Origin: Halobellus litoreus
Lineage (GTDB): Archaea; Halobacteriota; Halobacteria; Halobacteriales; Haloferacaceae
Assembly: GCF_024464595.1 (NCBI RefSeq)
Contig: NZ_JANHAW010000003.1
Location: 186,001-250,000, forward strand
Reading direction: 5' to 3'
Length of the DNA stretch: 64,000 bases
The notes under the pieces were generated by a model. It ran no database searches. It was not told the origin of the DNA and worked only from the letters and a program-made list of their open reading frames with translations. Shown here piece by piece: positions 17,450 through 23,696 of the stretch (positions are counted from its first letter, which is position 1; every line of letters starts with the position of its first letter). The translations under genes and the position numbers were made by a program.

Positions 17450-17662
17450 ATGTGGAACCCCGGATGGAAGGAGGTGGGTGAGCCCCCCGTCAGCATCGGG
17501 GAGGTCGAGTGGAACGACGCCGCCGTCGCGTCCGCGATCAGCCGGTCGTCGACCCAGGTCGCTGTCGGGTCTCTGACTCGCCAGTCGTCGCTCCAGACAA
17601 CCCGCTCCGTCTGCACTTTCGGAATCGTCGAGGACGTGGCATCCGGGGGGACCGTAGCGTGA
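17450..17662 (+). CDS. Possible small protein, translationally coupled to the JAMM protease gene
   Basis: I recognise no family in this 70-residue frame (MWNPGWKEVGEPPVSIGEVE and on). Third codon positions are mostly G or C, as in neighbouring genes. Its TGA overlaps the GTG start of the JAMM gene in the GTGA arrangement common in this window. It is less acidic than typical haloarchaeal proteins, so it may be only a fortuitous open frame. Confidence 0.35.
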   Translation: MWNPGWKEVGEPPVSIGEVEWNDAAVASAISRSSTQVAVGSLTRQSSLQTTRSVCTFGIVEDVASGGTVA

Positions 17663-18099
17663 CCGAGACGACGCTCACTCTTCGGAGGGAGCTCTACGAC
17701 GAGATCGTTCACCAGGGCTACGAAGGCGGCGACGAGGAGATCTGTGGCGTCCTCGCCGGCGCATACGGGGACGACGAGAGCGTCGTCCGTGCGATCCGGC
17801 AGGTCGACAACGTGGCCGAGACGCCGCAGATCCGGTACGCGATGGACTCCGAAACCCAGTTGGCGGCGATCGAGTCCGTCGAAGCTGACGGTCACGATGT
17901 CGTCGGATTCTATCACACCCATCCGACGGGACCGCCTCGACCGAGCGAAACGGACGCCGCCCGGGCGACGTGGCCCGGGTACTCGTACGCCATTTTCGCC
18001 TTCGACGGATACCCGTTCCTGGGTTCGTGGCGCTGGACCGACGACGGGTTCCGCCGCGAGTCTGTCCGGCTCACGACGGCGTCGACGGACGACACCTAG
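17659..18099 (+). CDS. JAMM/MPN-domain metallopeptidase (possible SAMP desampylase)
   Basis: From the GTG at 17659 this is a 146-residue single-domain JAMM protein. The catalytic Glu lies in EEICGVLAG, and the metal ligands are in HTHPTGPPRPSETDAA (H-x-H, nine residues, then the S-x-x-D type motif). Stand-alone JAMM proteins of this size in haloarchaea, such as HvJAMM1, remove ubiquitin-like SAMPs from target proteins. A role in sulfur-carrier processing is an alternative. The frame stays open further 5' but the N-terminal strand (TETTLTLRRELYDEIVHQGY) fits the GTG start. Confidence 0.82.
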   Translation: MTETTLTLRRELYDEIVHQGYEGGDEEICGVLAGAYGDDESVVRAIRQVDNVAETPQIRYAMDSETQLAAIESVEADGHDVVGFYHTHPTGPPRPSETDAARATWPGYSYAIFAFDGYPFLGSWRWTDDGFRRESVRLTTASTDDT

Positions 18100-18197
18100 C
18101 GATCGTCTCTCGTCGACCTCAGCTCCGTTTCTTCGCGTGTCGAATCTGTCGCCTCGACCAGTGAACCAGACAGCTAAATCGGCACGTTTTTATATTT

Positions 18198-18211
18198 TTA
18201 GGTCGGCCTAA
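18198..18211. promoter_or_regulatory. DtxR-like operator (TTAGG-N4-CCTAA)
   Basis: TTAGGTCGGCCTAA is a palindrome with perfect five-base arms, placed immediately after a TATA-like run. The arms match the other sites near this cassette and the general DtxR/IdeR half-site TTAGG. No annotated gene follows directly. Confidence 0.6.
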
Positions 18212-18338
18212 TCCGCACTGACTCGTACCTGTGGTCCGAAGCGGCACCTGGTGGCCACCGACGCGTGTCGATATCGACGGCTGACTGGGGCGGCTGGTAA
18301 CTGACAGATGTCTATCTAGCCGTCGCGATTTCCGCACG

Positions 18339-18355
18339 TTTTGGCTGACCTAAAA
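18339..18355. promoter_or_regulatory. Imperfect DtxR-like operator
   Basis: TTTTGGCTGACCTAAAA is an imperfect palindrome sharing the CCTAAAA half-site with the neighbouring perfect site. It lies about 35 bp upstream of that site, as expected for tandem binding of a dimeric metal-dependent repressor. Confidence 0.5.
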
Positions 18356-18372
18356 CAAGAACAATTATATAT

Positions 18373-18390
18373 TTTTAGGCTAGCCTAAAA
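18373..18390. promoter_or_regulatory. Perfect DtxR-like operator overlapping the cassette start
   Basis: TTTTAGGCTAGCCTAAAA is a perfect 18-base palindrome. It starts right after the AT-rich TATA-like run at 18363-18374 and ends two bases before the ATG at 18393, so a bound repressor would block initiation. This is the strongest operator candidate in the window. Confidence 0.75.
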
Positions 18391-18392
18391 TT

Positions 18393-18590
18393 ATGGGTAG
18401 CGACACGCCGAGACAGGCAAGAGCGACCCCCCGCGACGAGGATATCGACATCGCCGAGCGTACGGCGGTCCAGCGCGACTCGACGAACCGACGGGCGATC
18501 GGCTATCAGCGACCGCGGCTGACGCGTTCGGTCACGGAACTGGCGGCCGACCGTCCGCGTATCGCGGGAGCAGGCCGAGGAGGTCGCTGA
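18393..18590 (+). CDS. Small protein, first gene of the metal-response cassette
   Basis: This 65-residue protein is unrecognised, rich in Arg and Asp, with no membrane segment. A promoter with a perfect DtxR-like operator lies immediately upstream, and another small gene begins two bases after its stop, which supports it being real. Function unknown; a regulated small protein is the most that can be said. Confidence 0.55.
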   Translation: MGSDTPRQARATPRDEDIDIAERTAVQRDSTNRRAIGYQRPRLTRSVTELAADRPRIAGAGRGGR

Positions 18591-18592
18591 CG

Positions 18593-18766
18593 ATGCGGGC
18601 GCGAACGTGGCTGATCGCGGCTCGATACGGGACGCCGGACGAGTACGGGATTCCGGAACTGCCCGCCTGGCGCGTGTGTCGATCTGACTGCGGGGGACTC
18701 GCGTTCGCCGCCGACGGTGAAGAACCGTTCATCGCCGCCGAGCGGCCGGTGACGGTCAGACGGTGA
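18593..18766 (+). CDS. Small protein with Cys pair, second gene of the cassette
   Basis: This 57-residue protein begins MRARTWLIAARYGTPDEYGI and contains a CRSDC pair. The N-terminal style (aromatic, AARYGTP) resembles the ARYGDPP segment of the 312-residue protein two genes down, so the two may share a small domain. The start follows the previous stop by two bases. Function is unknown; the cysteines could bind metal. Confidence 0.5.
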   Translation: MRARTWLIAARYGTPDEYGIPELPAWRVCRSDCGGLAFAADGEEPFIAAERPVTVRR

Positions 18767-18914
18767 ACTGAGAGCCGATGGACCACGAAACAACCGAGAC
18801 GGAACGGGGCGAATCGACGCGATGCGATCCGTGGCGTTTGACGTTTTCCCCGAGACCGTGCTCTCCCAATACGCGGATATGGCGCCGATCGCTCTCCGTC
18901 GGTGACTCGCGAAG
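18767..18914 (+). other. Short gap with overlapping tiny frames
   Basis: Two very short frames compete here: a 46-codon frame from ATG 18778 whose TGA overlaps the next ATG as ATGA, and a 27-codon frame from ATG 18822 (including FDVFPETVLSQYADMAPIAL) with better codon use. Either might be a coupled leader peptide or small protein; neither is secure. Confidence 0.3.
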
Positions 18915-19853
18915 ATGATCGGGACCACGCTGCGCGACATCCGGAAACGAATCACCGAACTGGCGAGCGAGACCGGCGAGTACTACCTCGTGTGTGCACG
19001 CTACGGCGACCCACCCGTCCCCTCGACCGGGCTGCGGTTCGAGAGCCGCGAGACGGCGCGCGTGGCCGCACGGATGACGGAGCGCTACCGGGCCGCGCTC
19101 CGGCGGTACGATCCGCGACTCCCATACTACGACGTCGTCGTCTGTCAAGAACGCTCGGTGGAATGCGGGGCCGGGTCACGGAGCGGCGAGCACTCCCGCT
19201 GTCGCGATAGCGGAGCGACCGAGTGGACGCTCACGGAGCCGATAGTCACCCGGACGACCGGTTCGGACCGCACGCTCGTCGAGTTCTGTCACTGCGTCGC
19301 GGCGACCGTGTTCGAGACGCTCTCCGCCCGCGGCCACGAGGCGGTCGAGTCGGCCGTGATGGACGCGTACTTCGAGTTCGCAGAGCGGTGTTCGAGTCCA
19401 GACGGCCTCTGTCTCCGCCTGCTGGAGTGTATGGCCGCCGAAATCGCCACCGGCCTACCTCCGGTCGATCAGGCGCGGGTCCTGTCGGCGGCGGCGGATC
19501 GACTGGACGCAGACGGCGACGGTTTCCGGACTGCGGGACAGACCCCCGTCGACGGGGCGTTCTCGCGGCTCCGGGCGCTCGGGATCATCGAGAGGTACCG
19601 AAACCGTCGCACAGAGGACTCTGGAACCGCCCTTCGTCAGGTCGAACTGACCGAGTACGCGCTCGCACGACACGCCGATCGCCTCCCGTTGCTTCCCGTG
19701 GTCGTCGAACTCCACCGTCGCGGCCGCGAGTGGATTCCGGTCTCGGCCGCTCCGATCGATCGAGAGCGCGGATGGTCCGTCGAGTTCGCTCCCGTCAGGG
19801 AGGCGATCCGAACCGACGCGCGGGCGTGCTCGGTCGCGCCCGAGGTGGTCTGA
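18915..19853 (+). CDS. Haloarchaeal hypothetical protein linked to the DtxR-type regulator
   Basis: This 312-residue protein belongs to no family I can name. An N-terminal domain (about residues 1-75; IRKRITELASETGEYYLVCA, PRLPYYDVVVCQE) is followed by a long helical domain (FCHCVAATVFETLSARGHEAVESAVMDAYFEF) with several Cys residues, and a C-terminal part that reads like a winged-helix segment (GAFSRLRALGIIERYRNR). It lies 16 bases before the DtxR-type regulator, inside the cassette with DtxR-like operators. A role in metal-dependent regulation is inference from context. Confidence 0.7.
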   Translation: MIGTTLRDIRKRITELASETGEYYLVCARYGDPPVPSTGLRFESRETARVAARMTERYRAALRRYDPRLPYYDVVVCQERSVECGAGSRSGEHSRCRDSGATEWTLTEPIVTRTTGSDRTLVEFCHCVAATVFETLSARGHEAVESAVMDAYFEFAERCSSPDGLCLRLLECMAAEIATGLPPVDQARVLSAAADRLDADGDGFRTAGQTPVDGAFSRLRALGIIERYRNRRTEDSGTALRQVELTEYALARHADRLPLLPVVVELHRRGREWIPVSAAPIDRERGWSVEFAPVREAIRTDARACSVAPEVV

Positions 19854-19869
19854 CTCCTCGTCGAGACCC

Positions 19870-20286
19870 GTGACGCGAAAGGCCCAGTACCTCCTCGCGC
19901 TGTACATCGAAGGACACCGTTCGTCGTCGCCGGTTTCGCCCGGCCGCCTCGCGGAGCGGCTCGACCGGTCTCCCTCGGCGGCCACCGAGATGCTCCAACG
20001 GTTGGCAGCCGATGATCTGCTCACGCACGAACCGTACGAGGGATCCACACTCACCGAGGCCGGTCGGGAACGGGCGCGGGAGCTTCACGAGACCTACGTC
20101 GTGCTCTCGTGGTTCTTTCGCACTGTCCTCGAACTCGACGAGCACGAGCGGGAGGCGATGGAAATCGCGCCCCTGCTCCGGCCCGCGGTGGCCGAACGGC
20201 TCCTCGAACTGGTGTCCGAGGATCTCGACGACGTTGATGCGGACGGCGCTTCGATCCTCCCGCTCCAGCGGAACGAGCGCGAATAG
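19870..20286 (+). CDS. DtxR/SirR-type metal-dependent transcriptional regulator
   Basis: From a GTG start this is a 138-residue protein. An N-terminal winged helix (QYLLALYIEGHRSSSPVSPG, then RLAERLDRSPSAATEMLQRL with wing EPYEGSTLTEAGRERA) is followed by the DtxR dimerisation and metal-binding helix pair (LHETYVVLSWFFRTVLELDE). There is no SH3-like or FeoA domain, so it is a short form. It probably senses Fe(II) or Mn(II) and binds the TTAGG/CCTAA palindromes located in front of this cassette and of the gene directly downstream. Confidence 0.85.
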   Translation: MTRKAQYLLALYIEGHRSSSPVSPGRLAERLDRSPSAATEMLQRLAADDLLTHEPYEGSTLTEAGRERARELHETYVVLSWFFRTVLELDEHEREAMEIAPLLRPAVAERLLELVSEDLDDVDADGASILPLQRNERE

Positions 20287-20326
20287 CGGTCGTCAGCGAC
20301 CCGGAGCACGGACCGCACCATTTTTA

Positions 20327-20342
20327 TTTAGGCCCACCTAAA
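20327..20342. promoter_or_regulatory. DtxR-like operator before the 55-residue gene
   Basis: TTTAGG-CCCA-CCTAAA has perfect six-base arms. It follows a T-rich TATA-like run (20320-20328) and ends eight bases before the ATG at 20351, the same geometry as the site at 18373. It implies a second metal-regulated transcript for the two small genes that follow. Confidence 0.7.
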
Positions 20343-20350
20343 TCAAACTA

Positions 20351-20518
20351 ATGCCCGCAAGCACCCAGTCACGCACGGATTCGCTTTCGGCGTCCGAAGC
20401 CGATCGCACACCGTCGATAACCGTCTGTGAAAGCCACCCGAGTCGGTCCGTCTTCATCGAGGCCGACAACACGGACGGATGGATCGCCAGCGACCTGGCC
20501 GTCGACGTCTGTCGGTGA
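20351..20518 (+). CDS. Small protein under a DtxR-like operator
   Basis: This 55-residue protein (MPASTQSRTDSLSASEADRT and on) has a Ser/Thr/Asp-rich start and two Cys (TVCESH and DVCR). It is too short for assignment. A dedicated operator and promoter sit just upstream, and the amphi-Trp gene begins five bases downstream. The terminal residues around the cysteines suggest a small fold or metal site; function unknown. Confidence 0.5.
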   Translation: MPASTQSRTDSLSASEADRTPSITVCESHPSRSVFIEADNTDGWIASDLAVDVCR

Positions 20519-20523
20519 CGACT

Positions 20524-20910
20524 ATGACTGACACACCAGACCACTCCGAGACGGGCGCGGACCCAGAGCGGGAATCGGAATCCGACGTCGAGACGGAATC
20601 GGAACAAACGGTCGAGGCGGAATCGGATTCATCACCGGACGCGGACCGGACGACGATCCGTCCCGGGCGTAATTTCGAGGAGGAGTACCGCCTCGACGCG
20701 AGCGAGGCTGGGGCGTTTTTGATCGATCTCGGTGAACAGCTCCGCGACGGCGACGACCTCCGGCTCGTGACCGACGAGTGGGAACTGCCGTTCGCGTTCG
20801 GCGAGCCGATCGACCTCGAAATCGACTTCGACGGCACCGGCGAACCGGAACTCGAAATAGAACTGGAACTGCCCGGACGCACGGACGAAACGGCACCCGA
20901 CGTCCGCTAG
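20524..20910 (+). CDS. Amphi-Trp domain protein
   Basis: This 128-residue protein has a very acidic N-terminal tail (about residues 1-50). A compact alpha/beta domain follows (FEEEYRLDASEAGAFLIDLG, LVTDEWELPFAFGEPIDLEI), ending in an alternating Glu/Leu strand (ELEIELELPGR) typical of the amphi-Trp family. The family is common in haloarchaea and of unknown function. Here it is probably co-transcribed with the 55-residue gene from the DtxR-like operator. Confidence 0.72.
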   Translation: MTDTPDHSETGADPERESESDVETESEQTVEAESDSSPDADRTTIRPGRNFEEEYRLDASEAGAFLIDLGEQLRDGDDLRLVTDEWELPFAFGEPIDLEIDFDGTGEPELEIELELPGRTDETAPDVR

Positions 20911-20938
20911 ATCGCCGCAGCGGCAGGGGCCGACGGGG

Positions 20939-21484
20939 TTATTTCGTCGCCGAGTCGACGACGAGCGTGTCGTCTTCGAGGTAGTGTTCGACGTGGTGGG
21001 CGTGTTCCTCGATCGTCTCAAGTTGCTCGCGGAGTATCTGGGCGGTCGCGTGGTCCCCGAGCCCGGCGGCCAGTTCGATGTGCTGCCGGTAGCTCTCGAT
21101 GATGTCGCCCATCATCTCGAGGTCGTTCGAGAGCGACGTTCGAACGTCGTAGACGTCCTCGTCCTCGGGTTCGACCGTCGCGTTCTCCGCGAGTGCCGTC
21201 ATCCCCGCATGCGGAACGCCGCCGAGCGCCTGGAGCCGCTCGGCGAGTTCGTCAGCGGCGTCCTCGACGTCCTCGTAGATCTCTTGGAGGAACTCGTGGA
21301 TCGGGAGGTACTCCGCCCCCTCGACGTTCCAGTGGTGCTTGTGGAGCTGATGGTACAGGACGTACGCGTCCGCGAGATCGGTGTTCAGCGCGTCGACGAT
21401 CTGTTCGGCCTTTTCGGTCTCGAGGCGCAGCGAGTTCTCTTCGACCGTTCCCGCCTGTTGCTGGATCTGCTTTTCTGTGTTCAT
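20939..21484 (-). CDS. dpsA: DpsA-type ferritin (DNA starvation protein)
   Basis: From the ATG at 21484 (MNTEKQIQQQ) the protein has 181 residues, close to the 182 or so of Halobacterium DpsA. An ATG at 21508 would add eight residues, but a TATA-like TTATAAGT at 21511-21518 sits right beside it and points to the 21484 start. The Dps ferroxidase segment is clear (YVLYHQLHKHHWNVEGAE), followed by ALGGVPHAGM and a terminal HHVEHYLEDDTLVV. The dodecamer would oxidise and store iron and protect DNA. It lies tail to tail with the amphi-Trp gene, next to the DtxR cassette, consistent with iron control. Confidence 0.93.
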   Translation of the reverse strand: MNTEKQIQQQAGTVEENSLRLETEKAEQIVDALNTDLADAYVLYHQLHKHHWNVEGAEYLPIHEFLQEIYEDVEDAADELAERLQALGGVPHAGMTALAENATVEPEDEDVYDVRTSLSNDLEMMGDIIESYRQHIELAAGLGDHATAQILREQLETIEEHAHHVEHYLEDDTLVVDSATK

Positions 21485-21510
21485 CTCAGCTTCTCCTACG
21501 TGCGCCATTC

Positions 21511-21518
21511 ACTTATAA
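21511..21518 (-). promoter_or_regulatory. TATA box of dpsA
   Basis: On the minus strand TTATAAGT lies about 30 bases before the ATG at 21484, the spacing of a leaderless or near-leaderless archaeal transcript. A CCTAAAA half-site resembling the DtxR-like boxes lies further upstream at about 21550-21556, without a good second arm. Confidence 0.55.
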
Positions 21519-21839
21519 TTTATCAATACCAAAACAATTTTTCGCACCGCCTAAAAATCGTTTCGTCAATGGCCTAATACTCGCGGTAGCCGTCTCAGAC
21601 GAAAGCATATGGGATTTCTGACGAACGGTTTCTCCGCCGCCGTGAGACGAATTACTATCAGAACTCGGACTCGTCTTGCGGCGTCGCCTGAACCGGGTGA
21701 CTGCCCGGGCTAGCACCACCGGGGCGAGCCGTCGAGGACTCACGACGCACCGGTGGTGCGGAACCCGCGGGCGGACCTTCGGCAGCACGGCGACTGGATT
21801 TTCGACGGGCCCCGTCCGAGGGACCGTTCGGTCGGCGGA
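21519..21839. other. Gene-free spacer between dpsA and the aldolase gene
   Basis: No supportable gene is visible. The dpsA-proximal end holds the dpsA upstream region. The rest has open frames on both strands with basic, Ser/Arg-rich translations typical of antisense GC-rich DNA, and no recognisable motif. Confidence 0.5.
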
Positions 21840-22493
21840 TCACTCCCGCGCGCTCTCGACCGCTTCCCGGAACGCCGCCGCTCGGTCGGTCAACACCTCG
21901 TAGTCGCCGGCGGCGACGGCGTCGCTATCGACGAGCGAACTCCCGACGCCGACGCCGTCGGCCCCGGCCTCGACGAACGCCTCGACGTTGTCGAGCGAGA
22001 CTCCGCCGGTCGGGAGCAGCGGAAGGTGTTCGAGCGGTCCCTTCAGACTCCCGATGTGCCCGGGACCGAGCGTCGAAGCCGGGAATACTTTCAGGACGTC
22101 AGCTCCCGCTTCGTACGCGTTGACGGCCTCGGTCGGCGTCATAACGCCGGGGGCGACGACGGCCCCGTACCGGTTGCACGTGCGGACGACCTCGGCGTCG
22201 AAACTGGGTGTGACCACGAACTCCGCGCCCGCCCGCAGCGCCGCACCCGCGGTCTCGCTGTCGAGCACCGTTCCCGCTCCGACGAGCACCTCCGAGCGGT
22301 CGAACGCGGCGGAGAGACGAGCGACGGTATCGAGCGCGCCGTCCGTGTCGGCCGTCACCTCGATCACGTCGACGCCGCCATCGGCGAGCGCCCCGGCGAC
22401 CTCGACGGTCTTTTCAGCGGGCACCCCCCGGAGAATGCCGACGATGCCCGTGTCCAGCATTCGTTCGAGGTCCGCGTGTCGCTGTGAACTCAT
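21840..22493 (-). CDS. KDPG/KDPGal aldolase (2-keto-3-deoxy-6-phospho-sugar acid aldolase)
   Basis: This 217-residue class I aldolase has the normal length for the Eda/DgoA family. Visible motifs include the start IVGILRGVPAEKTVEVAGAL, EVTADTDGAL, VGAGTV, FVVTPSFD, GVMTPTEA, and the Schiff-base lysine in ADVLKVFPAS, followed by PLLPTGGVSLDNVE. It cleaves 2-keto-3-deoxy-6-phosphogluconate or -galactonate to pyruvate and glyceraldehyde 3-phosphate. Its location beside a galactonate dehydratase locus favours KDPGal use in vivo. The downstream kinase step is not encoded here. Two repeated operator-like sites lie just upstream. Confidence 0.9.
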   Translation of the reverse strand: MSSQRHADLERMLDTGIVGILRGVPAEKTVEVAGALADGGVDVIEVTADTDGALDTVARLSAAFDRSEVLVGAGTVLDSETAGAALRAGAEFVVTPSFDAEVVRTCNRYGAVVAPGVMTPTEAVNAYEAGADVLKVFPASTLGPGHIGSLKGPLEHLPLLPTGGVSLDNVEAFVEAGADGVGVGSSLVDSDAVAAGDYEVLTDRAAAFREAVESARE

Positions 22494-22558
22494 ACGGGAC
22501 CACTATCGGGAGACGCTGATAAACTGACCGACGAACGGTTCGAGCGCGCCGAAAGCTG

Positions 22559-22577
22559 TTTGCTATCACCGAACAAA
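22559..22577. promoter_or_regulatory. Operator-like site A before the aldolase gene
   Basis: TTTGCTATCACCGAACAAA has TTTG/CAAA ends and shares 15 of 19 bases with site B at 22597. It lies between the iclR stop and the aldolase start, so it is a candidate binding site for the adjacent IclR regulator. Confidence 0.5.
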
Positions 22578-22596
22578 AAATCCTCGGACCAAACTG

Positions 22597-22615
22597 TTTG
22601 GTAATAGCGAACAAA
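22597..22615. promoter_or_regulatory. Operator-like site B before the aldolase gene
   Basis: TTTGGTAATAGCGAACAAA is the second copy, 38 bases from site A. It overlaps a perfect palindrome CCAAACTGTTTGG at 22589-22601. The paired arrangement fits cooperative binding of an IclR-type tetramer. Confidence 0.5.
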
Positions 22616-22627
22616 GAACCGACAGCG

Positions 22628-23383
22628 TCACTCCGCGAGGTCGAGTTCGATTCGCTTGGCCGCACTGAGAACCAGCCCGGGGAGGTCCTCCTCGAGGCGC
22701 TTTCCGGACAGTCGCTCCGCGGGTCCTAACACCGCGAGCGCGCCCGCGAGTGCCTCAGTTCGGTCTTCGCGTCTAATGGGAGCGGCAACCGCACGCATAT
22801 CCTCGAACACTTCTCCCCGGTCGAACGCCAGGCCGCGGTCGGTGATCGAGCGGAGTTCGGTGCGAAGGTCGGGCCGTGATTGGATCGTCCGATCGGTCAG
22901 GCGGTCGAGGCCGTGCGTCTCCACGTAGTCTTCGACCGCCTCCCGCGACCGGTAAGCGAGGAGTAACTTCCCCGACGCGGTCGCGTGTAGCGGCAGTCGA
23001 CTCCCGAGTCGAACCCGTCGGTCGTTCCGGTCGGCGTCCTCCACGGCGGCGTAGACCGCCTGTCCGCGTTCGGCCACGACCAGCGCCGTCGACTCGCCGG
23101 TCGATTCTGCGAGCCCCGTGAGTTCGGATCGGGCGACTCGGTACAGGGGCATCCCCTCCCGGACGTTCATCCCGAGGTCGAGAAACCGCAGTCCGAGACG
23201 GTATCGACCGTCCGTGGAGACGACCACCCCCAACCGTTTCAGCGTGACGAGGTGATTGTGCACCGACGCCTTCGACAGGTCCAACTCCTCGGCGAGTTCC
23301 GTGACGCCGGCCTCCCGCCCGTCGTCCAGTGCGTGGACGATGCGACCGGTCGTGTAGGTCGCACCGACTGGATACTCGGTCAC
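22628..23383 (-). CDS. IclR family transcriptional regulator of the galactoside/galactonate locus
   Basis: This 251-residue protein has an N-terminal winged helix (residues about 8-70; ALDDGREAGVTELAEELDLS, ASVHNHLVTLKRLGVV) and the C-terminal IclR effector domain (LGSRLPLHATASGKLLLAYR and YAAVEDADR). It is divergent from the ABC transporter and upstream of the aldolase on the same strand. It probably senses a sugar acid or galactose-derived intermediate and controls both directions. Confidence 0.9.
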   Translation of the reverse strand: MTEYPVGATYTTGRIVHALDDGREAGVTELAEELDLSKASVHNHLVTLKRLGVVVSTDGRYRLGLRFLDLGMNVREGMPLYRVARSELTGLAESTGESTALVVAERGQAVYAAVEDADRNDRRVRLGSRLPLHATASGKLLLAYRSREAVEDYVETHGLDRLTDRTIQSRPDLRTELRSITDRGLAFDRGEVFEDMRAVAAPIRREDRTEALAGALAVLGPAERLSGKRLEEDLPGLVLSAAKRIELDLAE

Positions 23384-23696
23384 AATCTGCTGTCTGGGCC
23401 GGATCCACTTAAATACTGTTCAGTATGGAAAAACGAAATTTGTTAGTGGTGATAAATGATGACGGTCTCGTGGACGACTATTCATCGAACCGAAACCAAC
23501 TCATTGAGGGGTTCAAAGAGTCGATATTGGCTGTTTTGATGAGCCTACTCTTGTTCACTATCGATAAACGGATTTGTTATGAATACACATCCACTATCTA
23601 CTGAAAACGCGTCTAGAGGGCTTGTGAAGCCCTTTTACGATGATTTATTCCAAAGATTTAAGTTTACAATTTCGTATGTTGTACGTGAGCTTCGGT
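23384..23696. other. Divergent promoter region of iclR and the ABC transporter
   Basis: No gene is visible in the 313 bases. It is locally AT-rich. It contains one fair match (23550-23568) and one weaker match (TTTGTTAGTGGTGATAAA, 23439-23456) to the operator-like sites in front of the aldolase gene, and a TATA-like TTTAAGTTTA at 23657-23666 about 30-40 bases before the substrate-binding protein ATG. Confidence 0.5.
23550..23568. promoter_or_regulatory. Operator-like site C before the transporter operon
   Basis: CTTGTTCACTATCGATAAA matches the reverse complement of site B at 13 of 19 positions, including TTGTTC and CTAT. It lies about 90 bases upstream of the transporter TATA element. Confidence 0.42.

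Larger units (their letters stand above)
18100..18392. other. Regulatory region before the metal-response cassette
   Basis: There is no convincing gene. The stretch carries three DtxR-like palindromes with TATA-like runs (near 18187-18200 and 18363-18374). The 18212-18338 segment between the first two palindromes sits where a transcript would start. The only open frame in it is a GTG-started 17-codon one, so it may be a leader, a small RNA or nothing. Confidence 0.5.

Noticed and set aside
18119-18337. Minus-strand 72-codon frame through the DtxR-like operators
   Set aside because: Very basic translation, contains the operator palindromes and no motif; more likely regulatory DNA.
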